DNA of 24,738 nucleotides. Origin: JAWWPY01 sp964412845. GTDB taxonomy: Bacteria; Actinomycetota; Actinomycetes; Streptosporangiales; Streptosporangiaceae. Shown here one piece after another: positions 15,841-22,559 of the stretch. Under the pieces are notes generated by a model. That model saw only the letters and a program-made list of their open reading frames with translations. It ran no database searches and had not been told where the DNA came from. Within the stretch, counting starts at the first letter, position 1. Each line of letters starts with the position of its first letter. The stretch lies in assembly GCA_964412845.1 (NCBI GenBank), contig CAYPQM010000101.1:1-24738 (forward strand), in the 5' to 3' direction. Both the position numbers and the translations under genes were made by a program.

Positions 15841-16150
15841 TTATCGGCGATGCGCTTTCCGTATTGCCTGGAAAATACTGGTGTACTTGTTGATCAGTTC
15901 CTCACACTCACCGGTTCCGGGCAGCACGGATAGGGCGTGGACGCGATCCGTGCCGCCCGCCCGGGCCGCGTCCACACCGACTTCCTGGTAGACAGGGATC
16001 ATCCGTGCTGACCGGATGGCAACGATTCCGGCCCCGGCCACCGAGACCTGCGGAGAGCCGGATGCGGGGTCAACTCGTACATCCGGTTCGGGCGGGCGGT
16101 ACGGAGAAACGGGCCGGGCGAAGTCCCGGAACCGCGCTCCGTGCCGCCCC
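15841..16150 (-). other. Unrecognised reading frame, C-terminal part
   Basis: A minus-strand frame ending in TAA at 15841 reads PEPDVRVDPASGSPQVSVAG, then RMIPVYQEVGVDAARAGGTD, then HALSVLPGTGECEELINKYT and SIFQAIRKAHRR. Its composition looks protein-like but I cannot place it, and upstream it collides with the IS110 remnant on the other strand, so it would be a 5'-truncated gene. The region 15661-15840 is A/T-richer and holds no gene I can see. Confidence 0.3.
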
Positions 16151-16440
16151 ACCACGACGTCGAGCGGATGGTTCCGCTGGGCGGCGGCTGGCGAAGGCCC
16201 GGCTGCCGGGGGCGTGGCAGATATCACCAGGCTGCAGGTGATGATCGGCCAGCAGCCGGGCGAGAACGCTGAAGAGGAGGACGTCGGGCTGGTCGCGGTG
16301 GGGATCGAGACGGACGGGGCCCGTGGGTGGCCGCGCTGATCGCGGCCGGGTACACGGCGCATGCGGTCAACCCCCTGCAGACGTCCAGGTCCCGGGACGG
16401 CACGGTGTCCGGCGCGAGGAGCGACGCTGAGGAAGTCCCA
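16150..16440 (+). pseudogene. IS110-family transposase, N-terminal (DEDD) fragment
   Basis: Three frames together give an IS110 N-terminus: HHDVE at 16150, GRRLAKARLPG at about 16180, then ADITRLQVMIGQQPGENAEE and VAVGIETDG, then WVAALIAAGYTAHAVNPLQT and GARSDAEE. The IETD and GAKSDxxDA motifs belong to the RuvC-like catalytic region. At least two frameshifts separate the segments, the beginning (DWA motif) is missing, and similarity ends near 16440. It is an inactive relic. From 16441 to 16765 I see no gene. Confidence 0.75.
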
Positions 16441-16769
16441 GAGAAATGCATCTGGCTTCTGCGGATTCGGCAAATGGCGCGGCAACAATCTGGAGGCTCC
16501 AACACCTGCCGACAGCCACCCTCATCTGCCGCCATCCGCTTCTCTCGATGCTGCCCACCGCTCGCTCGATCTTGCCGATGCGGGCGGGCGTCGAACTGAC
16601 CAGCGGGTCTTGCGAAGTGGACCCAGACAGCTGGCGATCGCATTGCTACCGACGTGAGAATGCCATCAAAGGTTCGAAGTCTCCGGCTGTGTCTGCTGCT
16701 TGAAGTGCCGAGATGTAATCGTGGCGGAGGGGTGCCCGGTTCCGTCAAAGAAGCTCCTCCCCATCGCCT

Positions 16770-16791
16770 AATCCCGTTGTTTGACGGGATT
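16770..16791. terminator. Hairpin after bldC-like copy 2 (shortened)
   Basis: AATCCCGT (16770-16777) and ACGGGATT (16784-16791) pair around a six-base loop, 18 bases beyond the stop of the minus-strand bldC-like gene. The gene-proximal arm continues with the same CCACCGCACGG as the perfect hairpin after copy 1, but the distal arm has diverged, leaving an 8-bp stem. Confidence 0.65.
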
Positions 16792-16808
16792 CCGTGCGGT
16801 GGCCCTGG

Positions 16809-17027
16809 TCAGGCGACGCGGCTCGGTTCGGCCTTCTCCGGCGGCGGGCCTGTGAGCAGGGCGCGGACCTCGGCTTCCCGGAACCTGCGGTGGCCCCCGA
16901 GGGTACGGATGAAGGTCAGCTTGCCGTCGTTTGCCCACCTGGTGACGGTCTTGGGGTCGACTCGGAACATCTTCGCGACTTCTGCTGGTGTGAGCAGTGG
17001 GTCAGTCGCGGGCGGGCGTGTGCGCAT
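16809..17027 (-). CDS. bldC: BldC-like MerR-type DNA-binding regulator (copy 2)
   Basis: A 72-residue relative of BldC: LLTPAEVAKMFRVDPKTVTR, then WANDGKLTFIRTLGGHRRFR and EAEVRALLTG. Compared with copy 1 and with Streptomyces BldC it has F for S in KLTFIRT and F for Y in HRRFRE, both next to or within the wing, which might alter DNA contact. Its first helix (EVAKMF) is nearer to the usual BldC than copy 1's EVAGMF. The tail PPPEKAEPSRVA is three-proline-rich and differs from copy 1 but keeps the RVA end. ATG at 17027 follows AAGGGGGAACTTCAT. It is oriented towards copy 1 and shares its upstream region and terminator. It appears intact and is likely expressed alone. Confidence 0.88.
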   Translation of the reverse strand: MRTRPPATDPLLTPAEVAKMFRVDPKTVTRWANDGKLTFIRTLGGHRRFREAEVRALLTGPPPEKAEPSRVA

Positions 17028-17105
17028 ATGAAGTTCCCCCTTGGATGGGGGTCCTTTTGTGGACCCAAAGTAACTATATAATTACTGTGAGTAACGAGTC
17101 AGCCG
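17028..17105 (-). promoter_or_regulatory. Upstream region of bldC-like copy 2
   Basis: Homologous to the region ahead of copy 1: both contain a TAATTA/ATAGTTA cluster, then TGGGTC, CATCC and AGGGGGAA before the ATG. On the minus strand ATAGTTA ends at 17071 and GTAATTA at 17079. A perfect inverted repeat GGGTCC-N6-GGACCC (17049-17066) lies between this cluster and the ribosome-binding site; copy 1 lacks the matching second half. It could be an operator or a small leader hairpin. Confidence 0.5.
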
Positions 17106-17811
17106 GTTCGGCAAATTGACGCCGGATAGGGGGCCGTGCAGCCAGATCGAGCCGGCGCAAGTCGAGCACGCGGCCCCGACCCTGGGCACCGGCATTCCGT
17201 GTATTTCGCGTACGCGCGTTGGCTGTGGAAGCGGGCGCGAACGATAAACCAGCGGGCGGGAGTAATTCCGAAAGGCACGGGTATTACCGGTGACATCCGT
17301 TACCTGAATGCGGTGGCTGGCGAGATAATGACCGTCTGCGTGCTATCCTCGGCTCAGTACGTCAGCAGAAGTGTCCGCAGAGCTTTCCTCGCCGCTAGTC
17401 CCGTGGATAACCTAAGCTCAAGTGCTTCCGCCGGCTGAGACCAGCTACCCTATCGATAGGCGTCTCCTTAGTGCTGGGAACATTTTCAGGGACACGAATC
17501 CCGGGGACCGACTGGCCTCATGGCCTTGACCGTTACGCCCTAAGCCTCCGAGGCAGCCCGGCGAGGAGTGGGTATGAGCCACTGTCACGGGCTGGGTTGC
17601 TGGGCTTGCTTGCGCCGAGGGATCTGGAGATCGAGGAGCTGCGGGGACGCCTGCGCACATTACGCGTGCGACCGGCCTTCGCCCGGGGCTGAGTTACGCC
17701 GAGCGGACTAGTTATCGGGCGCCGGGATCAGCAGCGGCGTGGCAGGCCATCGCGAGCAAACCAGCGGTTCTGCATGCGTCCGATTTGCCAGCGACCTAGT
17801 CGCGCGGCCGG
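17106..17811. other. Long stretch without a recognisable gene
   Basis: Both strands were read; only short frames occur and none resembles a family I know. One plus-strand frame near 17590-17690 ends with LLGLLAPRDLEIEELRGRLR, helix-like but too short to assign. The composition is less G/C-biased than the flanking operons, in keeping with decayed sequence. Confidence 0.5.
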
Positions 17812-17853
17812 GGGCCGGAAGACCTGGGCCGGAAGGACCGGGCCGAAAGGCGA
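17812..17853. repeat. Three 14-bp tandem units
   Basis: Units start at 17812, 17826 and 17840. Each begins GGGCCGGAAG or GGGCCGAAAG and then varies for four bases. The 14-base period is not a multiple of three, so it is not a protein repeat. Directly after it, GCGAGGacaatGCCTCGC can fold as a small hairpin. Confidence 0.6.
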
Positions 17854-18013
17854 GGACAATGCCTCGCGCAAGATGGAGATCTTGGGAACCGCACAGTAGA
17901 TCACTGAGAGTGAGCACAGAATGAATATGAAGGAAACGCCCACAGAGAATTCCCGCCACCACCACCTACGGGTGCCGGCCGTTGCGTGCTCTGAGTCTCG
18001 GAGAGAGGATCAC

Positions 18014-18184
18014 GTGACGTCATGTAAGGGCAATGTCATCGTCGGTGTTGTCGCCGCCGGACTTGCCGCAGGACCCGGCGGGGAGAACATTGGCCATTCC
18101 GGCGAACTGCTGCAAGCAGGCAGCCTCTATGCCTGCCACGACGCAATCTTTGACCAGATCACAAAGTCGCACGTCTGCCCATGA
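18014..18184 (+). CDS. Possible small protein coupled to the secreted protein gene
   Basis: A 56-codon frame from a GTG at 18014, preceded by GAGAGAGG with five bases between. The product starts VTSCKGNVIVGVVAAGLAAG, a hydrophobic, signal- or membrane-like stretch, and ends with ACHDAIFDQITKSHVCP, with three cysteines. Its TGA overlaps the ATG of the next gene (ATGA at 18181-18184), which suggests translational coupling and makes the frame more credible than its length alone. I know no similar protein. An ATG further upstream (17921) is in frame but has no ribosome-binding site. Confidence 0.4.
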   Translation: MTSCKGNVIVGVVAAGLAAGPGGENIGHSGELLQAGSLYACHDAIFDQITKSHVCP

Positions 18185-18627
18185 ACATCCAGAGACTCCT
18201 CACAGCAGCAGCAAGCAGCCTCGGTCTTGTGGCAGGGATCCCAGCCACCAGCGAAGTCGCGTCAGCGTCTACCCCACCTGTCGTCGTTTACAGCAACGTG
18301 GCCGGCTGGTCGGACTCCACAGCAAAGCCCGCTTCCATCTACGTCGGTCAAGGTGGAGCACCTACCGCCTCCAAGCTTGAGTGGTCACACTGGACTACCA
18401 GCGCCTACGCTCGCGGCACGCTCACTGAGCAGGCTAATCCCGGCTGCTACCCGACATACTTGTGCCTATACGTCCGTTACGGAGTTGACGTCACACTTGA
18501 GCATGTGAAGACCCATGATGGCCGCCAGTATTTCGCCACGGTGGAATGGAGTTGGCACTCCGGCGGCAGGCACCATGTCCTATGGTTCGTAATGAGCAAG
18601 AACGGCTTCTTTAACGAGCTGGGCTGA
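18181..18627 (+). CDS. Small secreted protein of unknown function
   Basis: A 148-residue protein with a Sec-type signal peptide: NIQRLLTAAASSLGLVAGIP followed by a probable cleavage after SEVASA or nearby (residues 24-30). The mature part (PASIYVGQGGAP, KLEWSHWTTSAYARGTLTEQ, GCYPTYLCLYVRYGVDVTL, HDGRQYFATVEWSW) resembles a family of small secreted actinobacterial proteins of unknown role that share the KPAxxYVGxGGxP start, a pair of cysteines and aromatic-rich beta strands. The two cysteines (in NPGCYPTYLC) could form a disulphide. It has no ribosome-binding site of its own; its ATG overlaps the stop of the upstream small frame. It looks intact, the only such gene between 17.1 and 18.9 kb. 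Confidence 0.75.
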   Translation: MNIQRLLTAAASSLGLVAGIPATSEVASASTPPVVVYSNVAGWSDSTAKPASIYVGQGGAPTASKLEWSHWTTSAYARGTLTEQANPGCYPTYLCLYVRYGVDVTLEHVKTHDGRQYFATVEWSWHSGGRHHVLWFVMSKNGFFNELG

Positions 18628-18798
18628 ACAGTATGAGGAATCCCACCAAGGTTTCTCACTGGCGGCACGCCAGAGGGCCGCCAAACCGCGTCTAAGCTGG
18701 GCAAACGCCTCCGAGGCACGACCTCAGAGCACTCGCCCGATGTGCCAGTGCTCAGCCTTCAAGGCCGTTCAGGGCCGCCTGCAACGCTCTGACCTGGG

Positions 18799-18840
18799 TG
18801 GGCGCAACAGGTTTCGAACCTGTGACCCCTCGCTTGTAAG
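18799..18840 (-). tRNA. 3' half of a tRNA-Val (anticodon UAC): attachment-site remnant
   Basis: Read on the minus strand: 18834-18840 gives the loop CTTACAA with anticodon TAC, 18829-18833 the 3' half of the anticodon stem (GCGAG), then the five-base variable loop GGGTC, the T-arm ACAGG-TTCGAAA-CCTGT (18807-18823), the acceptor strand TGCGCCC (18800-18806) and discriminator A. The 5' half is absent: the next bases (18841 onwards) cannot pair with the anticodon stem. The match stops exactly at the loop boundary, the crossover place used by many tyrosine integrases, so this is most likely an att scar and not a functional tRNA. Confidence 0.8.
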
Positions 18841-18848
18841 AATTGCCA

Positions 18849-18980
18849 CCACCACTCCCCTGCCTGCTGCAAGTTCCATCACCCCAGGTCACAAGCAGCA
18901 GGTCCGAGCAGAACGAAGCGCGAGGGAGCCTGGCTGAGCAGAACGGGCTCCCATTTGCGCTCCCACTTCATGATCACCAA
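18849..18980. repeat. Direct repeat, copy 2, beside the tRNA remnant
   Basis: Matches 11379-11510 (about 85% identity, no gaps, same orientation). It begins eight bases from the broken edge of the tRNA-Val half. Its minus-strand frame reads IMKWERKWEPVLLSQAP, then SRFVLLGPAACDLG and TGA at 18879-18881, parallel to copy 1. The conserved frame and stop suggest the tail of a real gene reading toward the tRNA scar, now lacking its body. Confidence 0.75.
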
Positions 18981-19062
18981 CATGGGGCCAGCGCAACCGG
19001 CGCCATCACTCGCGCCCGCGCAGACTGTCGGCGACGGCCGTTTCGGTCTGCCTCGGACAGGC

Positions 19063-19275
19063 TCAGACAGCGCATGATCCAGCCTGACTACCCAGGGTGA
19101 GCGCCACCGCAGGCGTTTGGTTCTCGCACAAGCGCAACGCCGAATAGGCGCTCGTGGTCACCCAGCCACTCGGGCCTAGGTGGGTAGAACCGATCAACCT
19201 ATACTGTGGCGCTCTGGTCCCAGTTGTCCCTTGCGTGCTCGGCGAATCGCAGGTCAGGTTGGTATAAGGCGTCAT
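19063..19275 (-). CDS. Possible 70-residue ORF at the end of the ABC operon
   Basis: The ATG at 19275 overlaps the TGA of the second permease (ATGA at 19272-19275), continuing the ATGA pattern seen at the two upstream junctions. The product begins MTPYTNLTCDSPSTQGTTGT and contains SGWVTTSAYSALRLCENQTP, with three cysteines and no membrane helix. Third-position G/C is lower (about 70%) than in the permeases, so it may be only chance or a truncated piece. I know no similar protein. Confidence 0.3.
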   Translation of the reverse strand: MTPYTNLTCDSPSTQGTTGTRAPQYRLIGSTHLGPSGWVTTSAYSALRLCENQTPAVALTLGSQAGSCAV

Positions 19276-20081
19276 GCATCGCGGAATTTCAAGGCAAGTG
19301 CGCCGAGGAGGAGGGCGCCGGCGGTCCAGAGGGCGACGATGCCTAGGCCCTGCCACGGGGTGAGCGGCAGGGCCTTCACCCCGATCGTGGCCTGGACGTC
19401 CAGGCCGGCGGACAGGGGGCCGATCTGCTGCAGGCGCCGGGCGAGGGTCACGTCGGAGACGACGGACGCGACGATCGGGAACAGGAACAGCAAGCCGAGC
19501 ACCAGTCCGATGGCCACCGCGGAGTCGCGTACCGCAGCGGCGACCCCGAGGCTGAGCAGGGCGATGAGCGTCAGGTACACGACCGCGCCGGCGGCGGCCC
19601 GGATGTCGGCGCCCGAGGTGAGGGACGCGTACCCGTGCGCGGGAGTGAAGCCGTGGCCGCGGAGGATCAGCAACCCGGCGAGCGCGGAACCGGCCACCGC
19701 CAGCGCTGAGGCGATGAGCACCGGGACGGTGAGCACCGCCGCCTTGGCGAAGAACCACGTCAGCCGCCGGGGCACTGCGGTGAGCGACAGCTTGATCATC
19801 CCGGTGCTGTATTCGTTGCCGATGGCCAGCACGCCGACGACGGCGGCCGCCGCCTGGCCCAGGTAAATCCCGGTGAAGCTGACCTTCGCGGGGTCGATCC
19901 CGCACGTGGCTGACTGGCACTGGGCCGCGCCGGCCGCCGCCACCCCCACGGTGACGGTCAGCGCGACGACTCCGGCCAGCAGCCAGAACGGGCCGGCCAC
20001 GGTGCGGAGCTTGGTCCACTCGGCGTGCAGGGCCTGGACCAGCGGATGAGGCGGCAGAGAGACCCGGGCCGTGAGGCTCAT
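19272..20081 (-). CDS. ABC-2 transporter permease, 269 residues
   Basis: Membrane component of an ABC exporter. The cytoplasmic N-terminus holds the motif LHAEWTKLRTVAGPFWLLAG leading into TM1; further helices lie at about residues 60-80 (YLGQAAAAVVGVLAI), 107-130, 155-180, 185-205 and near the C-terminus (LGIVALWTAGALLLGALAL), six in all. GNEYSTGMIKLSLTAVPRR is the coupling segment common to actinobacterial ABC-2 permeases of this kind. Its ATG overlaps the stop of the first permease (ATGA at 20078-20081), so the two are translationally coupled and probably form a heterodimer. Intact. Substrate unknown; lantibiotic-type or drug export are possibilities. Confidence 0.9.
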   Translation of the reverse strand: MSLTARVSLPPHPLVQALHAEWTKLRTVAGPFWLLAGVVALTVTVGVAAAGAAQCQSATCGIDPAKVSFTGIYLGQAAAAVVGVLAIGNEYSTGMIKLSLTAVPRRLTWFFAKAAVLTVPVLIASALAVAGSALAGLLILRGHGFTPAHGYASLTSGADIRAAAGAVVYLTLIALLSLGVAAAVRDSAVAIGLVLGLLFLFPIVASVVSDVTLARRLQQIGPLSAGLDVQATIGVKALPLTPWQGLGIVALWTAGALLLGALALKFRDA

Positions 20082-21628
20082 GCGTCCCTCCTGCGCAGCA
20101 GGTAGAAGGCCAGCGCCAGCGCGGCGGCGGCCCACGCGCACTCCACCGCGAACCCCGCCCACGGCGCGAGCGGGTAGTACCCCCAATCCGGGCTGTAGCT
20201 GGCACCGGCGACCTGCGAAAACTGGGGGACCACCTGCTGGACGGAGAAGCCGGCGGCCGGGGTGATCCGCAGCAGCCACTCGCGCGCGACCAGAGAGAGC
20301 CCACCCCCGCCGAACCCGCCTCGCCCGACGTGCCCAGGGAGCGGGGGCGGGACCAGGACGAGCAGATACGGGACGAAGATCACCACGATGGCGGCGGCGA
20401 CCGCCGTCGCGCTGCGCCGCGCGGCGGTGCCGACGGCGAGCGCGAGCACCGCGGCCACGGCGAGCAGCGCCCCGGTGCCGACGAGCATCCGTGCCAGGGT
20501 GAGCGCCGGAACCGGCCAGAGCGGAACGCCGGTCCCGGCGAGGATGCGCGCGCCGACGGCGACCGCGAGGGCGGCGGCGATCAGCCCGGTGGCGAAACTG
20601 ACCGCGCCGATCACCACGGCCTTGGCTGCCAGCAGCCGGCCGCGGCGGGGTGAGGCGGTCAGCGAGACGCGGATCAGCCCGCGCCGGTACTCGGCGGTGA
20701 TGAACATCGCGCCCACCACGATCAACGGAATCAGCCCGATGGGCGTCCCGGCCAGCGCCCTCTGGAGAGAGAGAACACTCCCGTCCCCGGCGAGGGGAGT
20801 GATGTCGCCGGCACCGGTTACGGTGATCGTGCCGGCGCTCTGGCGGAGCGTGCCGGGCTGTGGCACGCCGTTCGGGCCGGAGCCGCCCACGTTGGTGCCC
20901 GTCCACCTGGCAGCGGTCCAGGAGAGCCCGATGTGGCGGAAGATGCCCGTGGCCGTGGCGGTGTTGCCGTTGCTCGGGGCGGCGGCGAACAGCCCGGCTT
21001 GCACGGTGGAGGTCAGCCCGGGGAGGGCCGCGGTGCCGGCCAGCGTCCAGTGCGTGCCGTCGGCGGAGTCGTATCCGGTGATCGTGGCGCCGTCGCGGAC
21101 CAGCCGCAGCCAGCGCGGCGATGCCGCGGACACGCTTCCCGTCAGGCCGGGCGTGTCGTTGACATAGTCCCATTGCATCCGCACGCCGTGGGACCCGGTG
21201 ACCATCATCGCCGCGTAGGCCGAGCCCTGCGACGTGTTCTGCTTGATGATGATCCCGGCCTTGGACCACGGCTGCAGGCCGGGCACCGTCTGGGACGGGC
21301 CGACGGCGACCTGGCCGGTCAGCGACGTCATCTGCACGGTGATCGTGCCGTTGCCGGTCAGCGGCTGGTGCGCGAAGTAGAACGCGTCCTGGACCGGCTC
21401 ACCGCCAGGCCCAGGCGGCGGCGCCGGACAGGCGGACCCGCTGCACGAACTGCTGACGTTACTGGCGAGGAACACGAAGGCGGTGATCGCCATGACCGCG
21501 ACGATCATCGCGATCATCCAGCCGCGGACAGTGCGGAACTTGGTCCACTCGGCATGCACGAGGTGCCAGAAACTCTCGCGCCCCGCGGCCGCCTGAGAGC
21601 GGTACGGTGTCACGGCACCTGTCGTCAT
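20078..21628 (-). CDS. ABC-2 transporter permease with large extracytoplasmic beta-domain
   Basis: A 516-residue permease. HLVHAEWTKFRTVRGW leads into TM1 (about 36-56). Residues about 60-295 form an insertion outside the membrane: a cysteine pair (SSCSGSAC), a proline-rich linker, then a beta-rich region with WSKAGIIIKQNTSQGSAYAA, DSADGTHWTLAGTAALPG and VQAGLFAAAPS, the pattern of concanavalin/LamG-like (DUF1349-type) carbohydrate-binding folds. TM2 starts at about 296 (IGLIPLIVVGAMFITAEYRR) and the remaining helices follow as in the second permease, with EYRRGLIRVSLTASPRRG as coupling segment. The ATG overlaps the ATPase stop (ATGA, 21625-21628). The domain may sense or present a cell-envelope ligand; this is inference. 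Confidence 0.9.
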   Translation of the reverse strand: MTTGAVTPYRSQAAAGRESFWHLVHAEWTKFRTVRGWMIAMIVAVMAITAFVFLASNVSSSCSGSACPAPPPGPGGEPVQDAFYFAHQPLTGNGTITVQMTSLTGQVAVGPSQTVPGLQPWSKAGIIIKQNTSQGSAYAAMMVTGSHGVRMQWDYVNDTPGLTGSVSAASPRWLRLVRDGATITGYDSADGTHWTLAGTAALPGLTSTVQAGLFAAAPSNGNTATATGIFRHIGLSWTAARWTGTNVGGSGPNGVPQPGTLRQSAGTITVTGAGDITPLAGDGSVLSLQRALAGTPIGLIPLIVVGAMFITAEYRRGLIRVSLTASPRRGRLLAAKAVVIGAVSFATGLIAAALAVAVGARILAGTGVPLWPVPALTLARMLVGTGALLAVAAVLALAVGTAARRSATAVAAAIVVIFVPYLLVLVPPPLPGHVGRGGFGGGGLSLVAREWLLRITPAAGFSVQQVVPQFSQVAGASYSPDWGYYPLAPWAGFAVECAWAAAALALAFYLLRRRDA

Positions 21629-22545
21629 GACGTCTCCTCCGCGCGGAACTCAACCGACGCGTGCGTTAGCTCCATGTAGGCCTGCTCGAGGGTGGCCCGG
21701 TGGGCGGTGACCTCGCTGAAGGGGACAGCGTGTGCGGTGAGAACGGCCACCGCTTTTTCTGCTGAAAGATTTGAAATGGTGAGCGTGTCGGGTCCTGTGG
21801 TGGCGACCTCAGCCCCCGCGTTGGCTAGCGCCGTCATGGCCTGTGCGCGGGCGGTGGTACGGACGGTGATGCGGTCGCCGGAGGCGGCGGCGATCAGGCC
21901 GGCGACGGAGGTGTCGGCGATCACCCGGCCGCGGCCGACGACGACCAGGTGGCCGGCGGTGTCCTCCAGTTCGCCCATCAGGTGGCTGGACACCAGGACC
22001 GCGCGGCCCTGCGCCGCCAGCGATCTCAGGAAGCCCTTCATCCACACGATGCCCTCGGGGTCCATGCCGTTGAACGGCTCGTCGAAGATCAGCACCGGCG
22101 GGGCGCCGAGCAGCGCCGCGGCGATGCCCAGCCGCTGCCGCATGCCTAGGGAGTACCCGCCAGCCTTGCGGCGGGCGGCGGGCTCCAGGCCGGCCAGCGC
22201 GATCACCTCATCGACCCGGCCGGCCTTGATGCCCTGGGAGTGGGCGAGCCACAGCAGGTGGTTGCGCGCGCTGCGGCCCGGCTGCAGCGCGCCCGCGTCC
22301 AGCAGCGACCCGACGTGAGTCAGCGGGTTCTGCAGCGAGCGGTACGGCCGCCCGCCGATGGTGGCGGTGCCCGCGTCGGGGGCGTCCAGGCCCACGACGA
22401 CGCGTACGGTGGTCGATTTGCCGGCGCCATTCGGCCCGACGAAGCCGGTCACGTGGCCGGGCTGGACCGTGAACGTCATCCCGTCCAGCGCCTGCACCGG
22501 GCCGAACCGCTTGCGCAGTCCGTCAATCTCGATAGTCGCGTTCAT
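21625..22545 (-). CDS. ABC transporter ATP-binding protein
   Basis: A 306-residue cytoplasmic ATPase driving the two permeases. Walker A GPNGAGKSTT at 37-46, signature YSLGMRQRLGIA at 131-142 (the LSGGQ equivalent), Walker B VLIFDEPFNGMD at 151-162 and H-loop SSHLMGELE near 190. The Q-loop region reads THVGSLLDAGALQPGRSARN without the usual Gln, typical of this drug/bacteriocin-export branch. A roughly 90-residue C-terminal domain follows. AGGAGCG lies eight bases before the ATG. It is the second gene of the operon, 14 bases after the esterase-like gene. All catalytic residues are present. Confidence 0.95.
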   Translation of the reverse strand: MNATIEIDGLRKRFGPVQALDGMTFTVQPGHVTGFVGPNGAGKSTTVRVVVGLDAPDAGTATIGGRPYRSLQNPLTHVGSLLDAGALQPGRSARNHLLWLAHSQGIKAGRVDEVIALAGLEPAARRKAGGYSLGMRQRLGIAAALLGAPPVLIFDEPFNGMDPEGIVWMKGFLRSLAAQGRAVLVSSHLMGELEDTAGHLVVVGRGRVIADTSVAGLIAAASGDRITVRTTARAQAMTALANAGAEVATTGPDTLTISNLSAEKAVAVLTAHAVPFSEVTAHRATLEQAYMELTHASVEFRAEETS

Positions 22546-22559
22546 GTGTCATCCGCTCC

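Noticed and set aside
12695..17027. The bldC-like genes as excisionases of an integrative element
   Set aside because: Small excisionases share the fold, but the residues VDPKTVTRWA and IRTLGGHRR match BldC specifically, and no intact integrase is adjacent.
17712..17900. End of an insertion sequence near the 14-bp tandem units
   Set aside because: No transposase similarity and no matching inverted end could be found.
19063..20304. A 413-codon minus-strand frame overlapping both permeases
   Set aside because: Its Arg/Pro-rich product is an off-frame reading of the permease genes; only its last 70 codons, downstream of the permeases, are considered separately.
19272..21269. A 665-codon frame suggesting one giant permease
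   Set aside because: Only the last 269 codons, from the ATG at 20081, are permease sequence; the upstream part reads the first permease in the wrong frame.
20262..21679. Long plus-strand frames opposite permease 1
   Set aside because: Shadow frames without recognisable domains; membrane segments are only sensible on the minus strand.
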